From: Paenibacillus allorhizosphaerae
GTDB taxonomy: Bacteria; Bacillota; Bacilli; Paenibacillales; NBRC-103111
Assembly (NCBI RefSeq): GCF_910594985.1
Contig: NZ_CAJVCE010000006.1
Location: 248,001 to 312,000, forward strand
Direction of reading: 5' to 3'
DNA: 64,000 nt
The notes below the pieces were generated by a model. That model was not told where the DNA came from. It saw only the letters and a program-made list of their open reading frames with translations, and made no database searches. Positions 9,232 through 17,879 of this stretch are shown piece by piece. The position numbers and the translations under genes are program-made. The stretch's first letter is position 1. Every line of letters starts with the position of its first letter.

Positions 9232-9699
9232 TCAATATTCTTCTTTAATGACGAAGAAAGAACCTCGAATTGTCCCAGCCAGTTTGGACTTCTGTCTTGC
9301 AAATTTGAACTTCTTCTCTTCCAACTCCTTAGGTACTTCCATCCCCTCAGATAGCTTAAATCCAACGGCCCGCTTCTTAGGATCATCCACCGTATACATG
9401 ACGTTAACCGCTAGACCATCCTCATAAAAGACGAAGGCCCATTTGATATTTTCTACTTGAAAACGCGATGTTTCTAGAGGTTGGGCCGCAAACTCAATAC
9501 CACGTTCTTCTTTCAAAACTCGTTTCACATAATCAAGCGTCTCCTGGCTTTCGCTGGCTGGTACGGCCGTAAATTCGTGCTTGTATTTGTTCATGAAGTA
9601 ACGGGCTTCATTCGCACGCATGCCAGCTAGCGCTTCTGCTACTGGTGAAGACTCCAGACCAACCGTAGACACATTTTTAAAATCAACGATAGGGGACAT
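9232..9699 (-). CDS. Hypothetical cytoplasmic protein, 155 residues
   Basis: No family was recognised. The protein is hydrophilic and mixed alpha/beta in character, with no signal peptide or membrane segment. Its lysine-rich C-terminal half includes ELEEKKFKFARQKSK. The second of two close ATG codons (9699) is preferred because GGAGG lies seven bases upstream of it and directly abuts the first. It follows the GyrI-like gene by about 24 bases and should share its transcript. Confidence 0.75.
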   Translation of the reverse strand: MSPIVDFKNVSTVGLESSPVAEALAGMRANEARYFMNKYKHEFTAVPASESQETLDYVKRVLKEERGIEFAAQPLETSRFQVENIKWAFVFYEDGLAVNVMYTVDDPKKRAVGFKLSEGMEVPKELEEKKFKFARQKSKLAGTIRGSFFVIKEEY

Positions 9700-9723
9700 C
9701 CTCATTCCTCCTGCTGATCTCGT

Positions 9724-10206
9724 TTACTTCTTCACAACCGGAATCCACATTTCACCATATACGAAGCCGTCTCGCTGCCCCATCTCAACCGTTGCATTGG
9801 GCCCGCCAACATAGGCATAATTATCGGCTGCCGGCAAGACTTGACCAAAGGCAATGCCAGTAAGCATACTACTCAACTCATCAGCCGACTTCCCTTCACC
9901 TTTAACGACGAGGTATTGTCCCTTAGGGAATTGGATCACTCTGTGTTCTTCCGGTATCGATGAATCTGTCATGACGCCAGCATAATACATCATCTTGTGA
10001 TTTATCGCTTCGTTTACGGCAAAAATATAGTCGTTCGCAGCAATAACCTTTAACGTGTCAAGCCTTCCATCCTGCTCCACTGCCCGCCAAAAGTTTTCCT
10101 TCTCCTTGTTCATGCCGGCATAATCCGTGTAATCGCTCTTCAGCTCCGTTCCAATACCAAGAACGATAAAGCTGTCTTTTTCCTCAAAGGTATACGTTGC
10201 CATCAT
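9724..10206 (-). CDS. GyrI-like effector-binding domain protein, copy A
   Basis: A 160-residue stand-alone protein resembling GyrI-like small-molecule-binding domains (AraC effector-binding family): FIVLGIGTEL at the start, FPKGQYLVVKGEGKSADEL in the middle and VYGEMWIPV at the end, where the conserved acidic residue usually lies. It has no DNA-binding part, so it probably binds a ligand or drug, or modulates a partner. It is about 90 % identical to copy B at 10855-11337, and the upstream promoter block is also duplicated. It is followed by the hypothetical 155-residue gene in the same operon. Confidence 0.85.
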   Translation of the reverse strand: MMATYTFEEKDSFIVLGIGTELKSDYTDYAGMNKEKENFWRAVEQDGRLDTLKVIAANDYIFAVNEAINHKMMYYAGVMTDSSIPEEHRVIQFPKGQYLVVKGEGKSADELSSMLTGIAFGQVLPAADNYAYVGGPNATVEMGQRDGFVYGEMWIPVVKK

Positions 10207-10244
10207 TCCAGCTCCTTTTTTGAATTGATCAATTGATTTGTTTA

Positions 10245-10303
10245 TTCACTTGATGGGTTTATAATAACCATAAATCATGTCAAAATATGATACAGTTTAG
10301 AGG
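10245..10303 (-). promoter_or_regulatory. Duplicated promoter/operator block, copy A
   Basis: This 59-base block upstream of GyrI-like copy A is almost identical to 11368-11426 upstream of copy B, differing at about two bases. On the minus strand it contains TTGACA followed by an AT-rich run with TATAA-like sequences. ATCAT and ATGAT arms flank the TTGACA region and may be an operator. The preserved block suggests both copies answer to the same regulator, most simply the divergent WYL protein. Confidence 0.6.
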
Positions 10304-10408
10304 TCAACCGATTGTTCTCTCCCACAGCGCTCCCTACCTAATATTAGTGCTTTAGGTAGTAGAAGTCTATCGTAGTCACGAATGGGCTGGCGTTAATTTC
10401 ACTCCTCA

Positions 10409-10831
10409 TTAGAGTCTGCGGCTTTGCGGACGCAGCGCCCAGGAGGCGATGCCAAGCGCGGCATAGAAAAGCGGAAGAATAATATGGAATCCATAATCGC
10501 CGTAATCATTAGCGAACGCATGAGATAAGGCCGCACCCGTCATTAGAAAAAAGATACCGCTATAAGCCCATTCCTTGAGCCGGGGGAAACCTGGCATTAC
10601 GATCGCAATGACTCCAAGCAATTTCCAAGCTCCGAGAATGTTCGTGATATATAACGGGAAACCAATATCGGTCACTAAATCGACATTACCACCATATCGC
10701 ATCAATTGCCCGATACCGCTTAATGCAATAGAGAATGCGAGAAATATTGTGACGGTCCAATAAGCGGCCATCCTTCCAATGGGGCGGGATTCTACCTTCG
10801 CGATATTTTCATTACCGATAACCGTACTCAT
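10409..10831 (-). CDS. DoxX-like membrane protein
   Basis: A 140-residue protein with four hydrophobic segments (AYWTVTIFLAFSIALSGI; LYITNILGAWKLLGVIAIVM; GIFFLMTGAALSHAFA; HIILPLFYAALGIASWAL). The pattern fits DoxX-like proteins. The ATG at 10831 is chosen because GGAGG lies at proper spacing. It sits between the two GyrI-like copies and has a near relative at 23240-23661 that is broken by a frameshift. Homologues appear beside small drug- or redox-sensing genes, but a biochemical role is not known. Confidence 0.85.
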   Translation of the reverse strand: MSTVIGNENIAKVESRPIGRMAAYWTVTIFLAFSIALSGIGQLMRYGGNVDLVTDIGFPLYITNILGAWKLLGVIAIVMPGFPRLKEWAYSGIFFLMTGAALSHAFANDYGDYGFHIILPLFYAALGIASWALRPQSRRL

Positions 10832-10854
10832 TCCCATTCCTCCTTTGATCTCAT

Positions 10855-11337
10855 TTACTTCTTCACAACCGGAATCCACATTTCCCCATATACAAGGCCG
10901 TCTCGCTGCCCCATCTCAACCGTTGCATTGGGCCCGCCGACATAGGCGAAGTTATCGGCTTCCGGCAAGACTTGACCAAAGGCAATGCCGGTAAGCATAC
11001 TACTCAACTCATCAGCCGTCTTCCCTTCGCCTTTAATGACGAGGTATTGTCCCTTAGGGAATTGGATCACTCTGTGTTCTTCCGGTACCGATGCTTCTGT
11101 CATGACGCCGGCATAATACATCCTCTTGCGGTTTACCGCTTCGTTCACAGCAAAGATGTAGTCGTTCGCAGCGACAGCCTTTAAAGCGTCAAGCCTTCCA
11201 TCCTGCTCCACTGTCCGCCAAAAGTTTTCCTTCTCCTTGTTCATGCCGGCATAGTCCGTGTAATCGCTCTTCAGTTCCGTTCCAATACCTAGAACGATAA
11301 AGCTGTCTTTTTCCTCAAGGGTATACGTTGCCATCAT
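10855..11337 (-). CDS. GyrI-like effector-binding domain protein, copy B
   Basis: A 160-residue protein differing from copy A at about 16 positions, mostly conservative changes (such as I to V, D to E, F to L). It is the first gene after the divergent promoter shared with the WYL regulator and is followed by the DoxX-like gene. Even the intergenic ribosome site after each copy is similar (AGGAGGAATG), although the next gene differs, so the duplication included both flanks. The function is inferred as binding of a small hydrophobic compound. Confidence 0.85.
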   Translation of the reverse strand: MMATYTLEEKDSFIVLGIGTELKSDYTDYAGMNKEKENFWRTVEQDGRLDALKAVAANDYIFAVNEAVNRKRMYYAGVMTEASVPEEHRVIQFPKGQYLVIKGEGKTADELSSMLTGIAFGQVLPEADNFAYVGGPNATVEMGQRDGLVYGEMWIPVVKK

Positions 11338-11367
11338 CCCAGCTCCTTTTTTTAAGTCATTTGTTTT

Positions 11368-11426
11368 TTCACTTGATGGGTTTATAATAACTATAAATCA
11401 TGTCAAAATATGATACTGTTTAGAGG
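11368..11426. promoter_or_regulatory. Divergent promoter/operator block, copy B
   Basis: The same block as at 10245-10303, here between GyrI-like copy B and the WYL regulator, ending just before the regulator start codon. It probably serves both genes and is the natural place for the regulator to bind. TTGACA is seen on the minus strand. Confidence 0.6.
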
Positions 11427-11431
11427 GCCTT

Positions 11432-12397
11432 ATGAAAAAAGTAGAACGGATTAACATCATCATGCGGTACATCAATAACCGCGCCCATTTTACCATTTCG
11501 GAAATCATGCATGAGTTTAACATCTCCCGTTCGACGGCGATTAGAGATATCAGGGAAATTGAAGCGATGGGAATGCCTCTAGTCGCCGAAGTCGGGAGGG
11601 ACGGGGGTTATTTTGTGATGCACAACTCCGTCCTGCCCACTGTCCGCTTTACCGATAATGAGATTAAAGCTCTTTTTATCGCCTTCATGGCCACACGAAA
11701 TCTACAACTCCCTTATCTCAAGAGTCGCCAATCTTTAGCGGAAAAATTGCTCGGCCTCATCTCTGAAAACCAGCAAGATGATCTTGTTCTGTTAAATCAA
11801 ATCTTGCTCTTCGAAGGTACCAACCCCCACAATCCTGACCTGCTTGATCTATCAGATCTGCCCCATCCTATGTTAGAACAACTCATCCAACTCCTTCTTA
11901 TGGACAGCTACTTAGTGGTTTCAGTTGAAAAAGGAAGGGAAATAAAGTCATGTCCCATCTATCTCATGCACCTATATCGTGAAAAAAGCTCTTGGCAAAT
12001 TGAAGGCTTCGACCTAGAGGAGGAAAAGAGGCTGATTATTCCTGTCGACAATATCACCGATATCAAACCATACCCCGAGAAAAAAAGAATAAGCAAGAAG
12101 AAGATTGTAGAACAACTAAGCAAACAGGAAGAAGCCATCAACCTAGTCCTCGAACTTGGTCCCAAGGCGATTGCTCAGTTCAAAAAGTACCATCCATTAA
12201 AAATTACAATTTCATACACGAATCCTTATCAAACTACGGCTATTTTAAAGACTTTCATCAATGTTCATCATCCGGATGAATTGGCCGAAATAACAAATTG
12301 GCTACTTTTCTTAGGTGGAGATATCAAGGTCAGGGAAATACCGAAAGAAGTTGGAGAAGGATTACAGGAAAGAGTGGGTGTTTTAGGGAACAAGTAA
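11432..12397 (+). CDS. YafY-type transcriptional regulator (HTH + WYL)
   Basis: A 321-residue DNA-binding protein. Residues 1-60 form a DeoR/HTH_11-type winged helix (FTISEIMHEFNISRSTAIRD) followed by GMPLVAEVGRDGGYFV, the usual link of YafY-family proteins. The middle and C-terminal parts match a WYL ligand-sensing domain (IYLMHLYREKSSWQIEGFDL) and its extension. It is divergent from GyrI-like copy B and shares the promoter block with it. The two copies of that block suggest it controls both GyrI-like operons. Confidence 0.9.
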   Translation: MKKVERINIIMRYINNRAHFTISEIMHEFNISRSTAIRDIREIEAMGMPLVAEVGRDGGYFVMHNSVLPTVRFTDNEIKALFIAFMATRNLQLPYLKSRQSLAEKLLGLISENQQDDLVLLNQILLFEGTNPHNPDLLDLSDLPHPMLEQLIQLLLMDSYLVVSVEKGREIKSCPIYLMHLYREKSSWQIEGFDLEEEKRLIIPVDNITDIKPYPEKKRISKKKIVEQLSKQEEAINLVLELGPKAIAQFKKYHPLKITISYTNPYQTTAILKTFINVHHPDELAEITNWLLFLGGDIKVREIPKEVGEGLQERVGVLGNK

Positions 12398-12558
12398 TTG
12401 ACCATAACTACCTGAACTGGCATACAGGCCGATCGGCTGAATATTCCGCTCCGATATTCCGCTGCTGGATCGGTACTCGATGTTGACTGCAGCACTACCG
12501 ATCATAATATTCGCCCTATTTATGGTACGGTTCGGCATATCACTCTAAAAGCGAAATA

Positions 12559-12583
12559 ATTAGGGCGCCCTACTGGACGCCCT
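12559..12583 (-). terminator. Probable terminator after the beta-helix gene
   Basis: On the minus strand GGGCG pairs with CGCCC and is followed by TAATTATTT. It lies just past the stop codon of the secreted beta-helix protein. The T run is weak. Confidence 0.45.
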
Positions 12584-12604
12584 TCATTTCTGGTGATGCC
12601 CGAA

Positions 12605-15142
12605 TTAATTGCCGTCGGCAATAATGATCTCGTCCAGATAAAGACTATCACCCGGGTTGCCCATCGGACTGTATAACTCGACATAGACATTTGCTGTCCC
12701 TTCCGGAGCGACTAACTTAGCGGTAGCCTGCAGCCAGTTGGTCGATAAACCACTCAGCGGTATAAGATCGGTTTGCAGTAGAGTCTGGCTTCTATCAAAC
12801 CATTTAACCCTGAGCGTCACCCCAGAAATTGAACCGGTACCTTGCTTGGCCCAATAACTCACCCGCTTATGGCCGGCACTTGCCGTAAACCCTGGCCAAT
12901 TTGCGGCTTGTACGCCCCAACCCCATGGATCCGTTACGTCTACTCGAAGGCTGCCACTCCCACGATGCGCTTCGTATGTCGATGCCGTAACAGTAGCTGA
13001 ATACCAGGATTGCCACTGACCAGACGAGGTTTCACCGCCAGCTGTGCCGGCATCAAGCGCATTCGGTGCATCGCCTACCACCATGTCATCCAGGTAAAGA
13101 TAATCTCCCGGATCTCCCACTCCGATAAGTGAAACGAGCACGGTTGATGCTCCTTCAGGTGCATCAACCAATGCAGACACTTGTTGCCACGCGGTCGTCA
13201 GAGCAGGTGATTTCACTTCGTTCGTTTGCAGAACCTTCTTGTTACTATCCAGCCATTTTACAACCATCCTGGGTTGTATGTTTGCCCCCGAACCAAGCTT
13301 TCCCCAGAAGCTAAGTTTCTTCACACCTGCTGTCGTGGAAAAACCGGGCCAATTAGCAAGCTGCACTCCCCAGCCCCATGGGGCGATAATATCGACACGA
13401 AGACTGTGCGTTCCGCTATGCGCCTCTCGTGTAGTCTGCGAGATTGTTTCAGAATACCAGTTTTGCCACTTGCCGATAGAACTCTCAAGAGCAGCCGTAT
13501 CTGCGTCCAGATCATTTGCAGCAGTTGCAGGCGGCGGCGTGCCGCCACTTGAACCGCCATAGTCAGGATCACCGGCGAACGTGCTGTTTGCATCTTGGCT
13601 GAATGGTGCAGATCTCCAAGTGTTAAACGACACAGCCTCTCCGTATCCCTTAGCGAAGCGCCAGCTGCCAAAGTATTGATTATCATGGAAGCTGTTATTG
13701 TTCTTGAACATCACGTCATTTTGAATACCGGCAACGGTATAGGGTGACCAGGATATATTATCGGCACCTGTAGCAAGCAAAGCCTGAACACCGCAATAAG
13801 TACCCGCGCAAGGTACAACATTCTTATCAAAGTGAAATTCATTGTTATTTACTTCAATATTGTTGGCATGCCAGCGGCAGTCGGTTTTGTATGGTTCGTT
13901 GGCAATATCGGTATAGCAAGGATGTGCAGCGCTAATCGGATTCGGGTAATCATAGTTGTGTTGGGAGTCGGGAATCAGCGTTGGAACCACGAATGGCGTA
14001 CAGTACCCCTTGCTTGTATTGCCGTTTGAATTACAGAATCGGTTTGCATTTTCGTAGATAGAAACGCCCGAGAAATTATTGACGAACGAATTGTTGTAGA
14101 TTCGGATCTTTGGCGCGCCGCTTACAGTCGAAGCAAGACGGGAATCACCGCCCGATTCGGAAAGGTAAATGGCTGGGCCGGGCGATCCTTGATTGCTATT
14201 ACCGCTTGCCCATGCATTGCGGCTGATCGTGTTGTTTCGGATCGTAGCGTTGTAACTAATTTCATACCAGATGCCTTCACCGTCGTTATGGTCAATCCAA
14301 TTGCCTTCAATCAGGAAATCGATGTTATTCGTATCTGCCCACAGGCCGGGTCCTTTATTATCGTGAATGTAGTTGTTGGTTACCTTCGCGCCTTTCACAT
14401 CCCAAAATTTGCCGCCCCCTGTACAGCCGCAGCCGGGAATCTGAGCCTCCCAGTTGTCGGTATTGTTGCCGGCAATTTCGTTATGGTCGAGCAAGATATT
14501 TTTAATGGCCGAATCACCTTCAATCGGAGGTTTAAACATGCTAAAGCCATACTGACCGTTATCCTTCAGGCAATTGTAACGGACAACATTATCCGTGCTT
14601 AGAAATACACCTGCTCCGTCATTATCGGAAATCGTATTGTATTGAATGATCCAACCGGTACCGGCATCGTGATTGACGACGCCTTCGTTATTGTTGTCAT
14701 TGCCTCGGCCAAAGTTTTTGATGGTGAGATACTGGATGGTTACGTTCGGCTCGTTGCCCGTGAATGCATACAAATTGATATTCCGTCCATCGAGAATCGC
14801 GCCCGGAGCTCCAATATAGGTCGTACCCGCCTTTGCATTAATCTGGCCATACATATCATTTGCAAGCGTGTGTGTTCCCGACTCAAACCAAAACGTAGCT
14901 CCTGGCCGATTGAAATCGAAGCTGCTGTTATCCCCTGCCGGCACCGTCACGGCTCCATCGGGAGCGATGCTTGGACCGCTTAATAATCTCGTATCGCTAC
15001 ATACAGCCGCTGGCGGAGAAGTGGGCCAGGAAACATCTGCATAGGCGTAATTGTCGAGGGACGGCGTAATGGTTCCGGCGATAAGAAGTGTCATCAGCAC
15101 GAAAATGAAAATAGTGCTATGACGATGGCGAATTGCTCGCAT
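12605..15142 (-). CDS. Secreted right-handed beta-helix protein with two carbohydrate-binding repeats
   Basis: About 845 residues from the ATG at 15142, whose N terminus (MRAIRHRHSTIFIFVLMTLL) is a good signal peptide; an ATG 22 codons upstream is less likely. The first 500 residues are parallel beta-helix repeats of the pectate lyase/NosD kind, with many asparagine turns (IQYLTIKNFG, YNTISDNDGAGVF, NNYIHDNKGPGLW). The C-terminal 300 residues are two repeats of about 145 residues, each with HSGTHSLRVD- or HRGSGSLRVD-type starts, PWGWGVQ and PGDYLYLDD or PGDSLYLDE, as in CBM_4_9-like jelly-roll modules. It probably binds and perhaps cleaves an extracellular polysaccharide. Catalytic residues could not be assigned. 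Confidence 0.85.
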   Translation of the reverse strand: MRAIRHRHSTIFIFVLMTLLIAGTITPSLDNYAYADVSWPTSPPAAVCSDTRLLSGPSIAPDGAVTVPAGDNSSFDFNRPGATFWFESGTHTLANDMYGQINAKAGTTYIGAPGAILDGRNINLYAFTGNEPNVTIQYLTIKNFGRGNDNNNEGVVNHDAGTGWIIQYNTISDNDGAGVFLSTDNVVRYNCLKDNGQYGFSMFKPPIEGDSAIKNILLDHNEIAGNNTDNWEAQIPGCGCTGGGKFWDVKGAKVTNNYIHDNKGPGLWADTNNIDFLIEGNWIDHNDGEGIWYEISYNATIRNNTISRNAWASGNSNQGSPGPAIYLSESGGDSRLASTVSGAPKIRIYNNSFVNNFSGVSIYENANRFCNSNGNTSKGYCTPFVVPTLIPDSQHNYDYPNPISAAHPCYTDIANEPYKTDCRWHANNIEVNNNEFHFDKNVVPCAGTYCGVQALLATGADNISWSPYTVAGIQNDVMFKNNNSFHDNQYFGSWRFAKGYGEAVSFNTWRSAPFSQDANSTFAGDPDYGGSSGGTPPPATAANDLDADTAALESSIGKWQNWYSETISQTTREAHSGTHSLRVDIIAPWGWGVQLANWPGFSTTAGVKKLSFWGKLGSGANIQPRMVVKWLDSNKKVLQTNEVKSPALTTAWQQVSALVDAPEGASTVLVSLIGVGDPGDYLYLDDMVVGDAPNALDAGTAGGETSSGQWQSWYSATVTASTYEAHRGSGSLRVDVTDPWGWGVQAANWPGFTASAGHKRVSYWAKQGTGSISGVTLRVKWFDRSQTLLQTDLIPLSGLSTNWLQATAKLVAPEGTANVYVELYSPMGNPGDSLYLDEIIIADGN

Positions 15143-15378
15143 TTGGCACTCTACCCTTTCCTGGTGATATTTTCCTTCATAGTGCCTTTCTTTGACATAA
15201 TTCGTCAATGGTTATAAAGACCCATTCATTGGGCTGACATTTCGGCCTCCCGAACTATGAAAATTTAGTTGTATCATTCGGACATCTGAATGTATTGCCC
15301 CATAGGGACGTTAGCAAGCCTATAAATTTGCATAAAAAATCCTCCAAATGAAATACTATCTTTCATTGGAGGGGGAAT

Positions 15379-15435
15379 ATGATGGGATTCGTGTTCGCTT
15401 ATAGTTCATTTGCAATCGCTTCGATCGTTATTTAG
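15379..15435 (+). CDS. Possible 18-residue hydrophobic peptide behind a Shine-Dalgarno hairpin
   Basis: MMGFVFAYSSFAIASIVI follows a strong GGAGGGGG ribosome site by three to six bases. The site itself forms the right arm of a 12-base-pair stem (15341-15353 with 15361-15372), so it would be masked in RNA. The size and hydrophobic tail recall YjcZ-like tiny spore proteins, but the usual glycine run is absent. It could be chance, since the same stem followed by TTTTTT on the minus strand also looks like a terminator. Confidence 0.25.
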   Translation: MMGFVFAYSSFAIASIVI

Positions 15436-15530
15436 TTCATGCCGATCCATCGCTGGCATTCTGGTATTATCCATCGCCACGCTATCGTTCTCCGTCAGCC
15501 TAACGGCATCCACGATTTGACGCCTACTTC

Positions 15531-15566
15531 AATAAAAAAGAGAACAGACCACCCGCAGTCTGCTCC
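15531..15566 (-). terminator. Terminator of the PadR-ABC operon
   Basis: On the minus strand GAGCAGAC pairs with GTCTGTTCTC (one bulge region) and is followed by TTTTTTATT. It lies about 60 bases after the ABC permease stop codon. Confidence 0.75.
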
Positions 15567-15626
15567 CCCTGGTTATCTTTAATGCCCCTTATTTCGATAT
15601 AAAAGGAGTAATAGAACATCACTTCG

Positions 15627-16394
15627 CTAAGCTGCATTCCGTTTGTATGCGCGCACCGCAAATAGATATGCGACGATCATTATCCCTAAGCACCACGCTA
15701 AAGCGACCCAGATATCATTGCCTACCGGTTGACTTGATAATAGTGCACGGATGGTCTCTACGATAGACGTCACCGGCTGGTTTTCGGCAAAGGCGCGTAC
15801 GACTGACGGCATCGTTTCGGTAGGCACAAAGGCAGAACTGATGAATGGCAGGAAGATCAACGGATAGGAAAAGGCGCTTGCCCCTTCCACCGTTTTTGCG
15901 GATAGTCCGGCAATGGCCGCGACCCAAGTCAAAGCCAGCGTAAACAGCACGAGTATACCTGCTACGGCAAACCAAGACAGTACCCCTGCCGACGAGCGAA
16001 AGCCCATAATGAGCGCTACGAGAATGATGACGACAATAGAAACGATGTTGGATACCACCGAGGTCAGCACGTGCCCCCACAGCACAGTGGAACGCGCAAT
16101 CGGCATGGAGTGGAACCGCTCAATGATGCCCCGTTGTTTATCCAAAAACAGGCGGTATGCTACGTAGGCCACCCCGCTGGCAATCGCCATAAGCAGTATA
16201 CCAGGTAACAGGAAGTTCACATAATTATCCGTACCGGTTTCGATTGCGCCGCCAAACACATAAACGAACAGCAGCATCATTGCAATCGGAGTGATGCAGA
16301 CGGTGAAGATGGTGTCCATACTGCGGAAAATATGGCGCAAGGAACGTCCAAGCATTACGCTCATGTCGCTGAAAAAATGATTTTTTGCCTCCAT
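15627..16394 (-). CDS. ABC-2 type transporter permease (DrrB-like)
   Basis: A 255-residue membrane protein with six hydrophobic segments. It has the ABC-2 signature around FSYPLIFLPFISSAFVPTETM and the late ENQPVTSIVETIRALL stretch seen in daunorubicin-resistance-type permeases. The start codon directly follows the TAA of the ATPase gene, so translation is coupled. With that ATPase it should form an exporter of a drug, peptide or lipid. The substrate cannot be told from the sequence. Confidence 0.9.
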   Translation of the reverse strand: MEAKNHFFSDMSVMLGRSLRHIFRSMDTIFTVCITPIAMMLLFVYVFGGAIETGTDNYVNFLLPGILLMAIASGVAYVAYRLFLDKQRGIIERFHSMPIARSTVLWGHVLTSVVSNIVSIVVIILVALIMGFRSSAGVLSWFAVAGILVLFTLALTWVAAIAGLSAKTVEGASAFSYPLIFLPFISSAFVPTETMPSVVRAFAENQPVTSIVETIRALLSSQPVGNDIWVALAWCLGIMIVAYLFAVRAYKRNAA

Positions 16395-17153
16395 TTACAT
16401 GGCCTCCTTTTTACCGATGATTGCGAGAAATATTTCCTCCAATGTCGGCTGTTTTTCAACATACTCTACCTTCGCTTTCGGGAACAGCTTTTTCAGCTCC
16501 GCGAGCGTACCGCCGGCGATAATCATGCCTTCGTGCAGAATGGCAATTCGGTCGGCAAGCTGCTCGGCTTCCTCTAAATACTGCGTGGTCAGGAATACCG
16601 TCGTGCCGCCGTCGGCAAGCTCCTTTACAATCTTCCAAGTCTCAATGCGTGCCTCTGGGTCAAGCCCTGTGGTTGGCTCGTCGAGGAAAATGATCTGCGG
16701 TTTGCCCACAAGGCTCAAGGCGATGTCGAGCCTGCGGCGCATACCACCCGAATAAGTAGATGGCTTACGGTCGGCCGCGTCAGTTAAGCCGAAACGTTTC
16801 AGCAAATCGTCCGCAACTTGCCGCGGGTGATCCAGATGCCGCAGCTTGGCAATCATGATCAGATTTTCCCGCCCGGTCAAAACCTCATCCACCGCCGCAA
16901 ATTGCCCGGTCAGACTGATCGCACGCCGCACATTCTCGGGTCTTGACGCGACGTCAAATCCGTTTACGACGGCGGTGCCTCCGTCCTGTTTGAGCAGCGT
17001 GGTGAGGATTCTGACAATCGTCGTCTTGCCCGCGCCGTTGGAGCCAAGCAAGGCGTAAATCTCACCTCGCTTCACTTCAAAATCGACGCCCTTTAGGACT
17101 TCTGTGTCCTTGAAAGATTTTCGCAGACCTTTCACTTCAATTGCTTTTTCCAT
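16395..17153 (-). CDS. ABC transporter ATP-binding protein (DrrA-like)
   Basis: A 252-residue ATPase with Walker A GSNGAGKTT, the signature YSGGMRRRLDIALSL, Walker B IIFLDEPTTGLDP and the switch histidine replaced by Q in FLTTQYLEEAEQLADRI, a pattern typical of DrrA-type exporters. It is the partner of the ABC-2 permease next to it and follows the DUF1048 genes in a single operon controlled by PadR. Confidence 0.93.
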   Translation of the reverse strand: MEKAIEVKGLRKSFKDTEVLKGVDFEVKRGEIYALLGSNGAGKTTIVRILTTLLKQDGGTAVVNGFDVASRPENVRRAISLTGQFAAVDEVLTGRENLIMIAKLRHLDHPRQVADDLLKRFGLTDAADRKPSTYSGGMRRRLDIALSLVGKPQIIFLDEPTTGLDPEARIETWKIVKELADGGTTVFLTTQYLEEAEQLADRIAILHEGMIIAGGTLAELKKLFPKAKVEYVEKQPTLEEIFLAIIGKKEAM

Positions 17154-17168
17154 CCCGACATCCCCCTT

Positions 17169-17519
17169 TTACTTTTCTTTATCCGTAACCTTTTTCATGG
17201 CCTTGTAAACTTCTTGGCCAGCAGATTCTTGATAGATGTCAGCGTACGTTTTTGAATCTTTGATTAGATCATCGCAGAAAGCCGCTACGTCACGGCCCGT
17301 CACTTCGAGCACGCCTTTCCCCAAGGCCGCGCCCTCTTCAAAAAGATCGACAATTCCCGAGAGCAAACCCGTCCCGTCGGTTAGCTCAACAGGGCCGACC
17401 TTAAAAAGATATTTTTGAATCTCTTTATAAACAATCTGATAATCCTGCGGGAGCGCTTTGACACGCGCCACGTGCGCTCGCCACTCTTTTTTGCCTTCGA
17501 TGATATCTCGTATTTTCAT
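17169..17519 (-). CDS. DUF1048 family protein
   Basis: A 116-residue mostly helical soluble protein (KIRDIIEGKKEWRAHVARVK; ALPQDYQIVYKEIQKYLFK; GLLSGIVDLFEEGAALGKGV). It is a paralogue of the next gene upstream, sharing LP-x-DYQ, a conserved LLSGI/LPILDGVLGLLEE-type helix and a V-x-G-x-D-x-x-x-FCDDL/FCSAL motif. DUF1048 proteins are almost always encoded beside PadR regulators and ABC exporters. Their role is unknown; acting as a sensor or adaptor for the exporter is inference. Confidence 0.85.
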   Translation of the reverse strand: MKIRDIIEGKKEWRAHVARVKALPQDYQIVYKEIQKYLFKVGPVELTDGTGLLSGIVDLFEEGAALGKGVLEVTGRDVAAFCDDLIKDSKTYADIYQESAGQEVYKAMKKVTDKEK

Positions 17520-17531
17520 TGTATCCTCCTC

Positions 17532-17879
17532 CTATTTACCTAATTTTTTAGCGATATTATTGTTGAGTTGCTCGCGCCACTTGTCGCGAACAGATTTAGC
17601 CCCTTCTTCGCCGGCAAGGGCTGAACAGAACCCTTTGATATCGTCACCCAAAACCTCTTGGACACTCTGACCGTCCGCAGCCGATTCTTCCAGCAGTCCT
17701 AGCACACCGTCAAGAATGGGCATAAGGTTACGCCCGGTGAAATCGGAATACGTCCAAATATTTACATTTATTTCTTTCCATGCCGCTTGATAATCGGCTG
17801 GCAGCTTTTTGACTCGTGATTCAAAAGCTTTCATTTCTTTAGTCATGTCGCTGCCGGTGATCTTTTCCCAAAAATTCAT
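17532..17879 (-). CDS. DUF1048 family protein, paralogue
   Basis: A 115-residue helical protein from the ATG at 17879, which has AAAGGAGAG upstream and overlaps the PadR stop codon by ATGA. The sequence MNFWEKITGSDMTKEMKAFE, LPADYQAAWKEIN and LLEESAADGQSVQEVLGDD shows the same layout as the DUF1048 protein after it, with about 25-30 % identity, so the two arose by an old duplication. It is translationally coupled to padR. Confidence 0.85.
   Translation of the reverse strand: MNFWEKITGSDMTKEMKAFESRVKKLPADYQAAWKEINVNIWTYSDFTGRNLMPILDGVLGLLEESAADGQSVQEVLGDDIKGFCSALAGEEGAKSVRDKWREQLNNNIAKKLGK

Larger units (their letters stand above)
15143..15626. other. Intergenic stretch with a hairpin, a tiny ORF and a terminator
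   Basis: About 480 bases between the beta-helix gene and the ABC permease. It holds the beta-helix promoter, the stem-loop at 15341-15372 followed by an 18-codon plus-strand ORF, a faint match to the repeat family near 15470-15515 (ATCGTTCTCCGTCAGCCTAA), and the terminator of the ABC operon. No longer gene is seen. Confidence 0.5.

Noticed and set aside
13226-14983. Several long plus-strand ORFs opposite the beta-helix protein
   Set aside because: They are shadows of the repetitive minus-strand gene and have no ribosome sites or recognisable domains.
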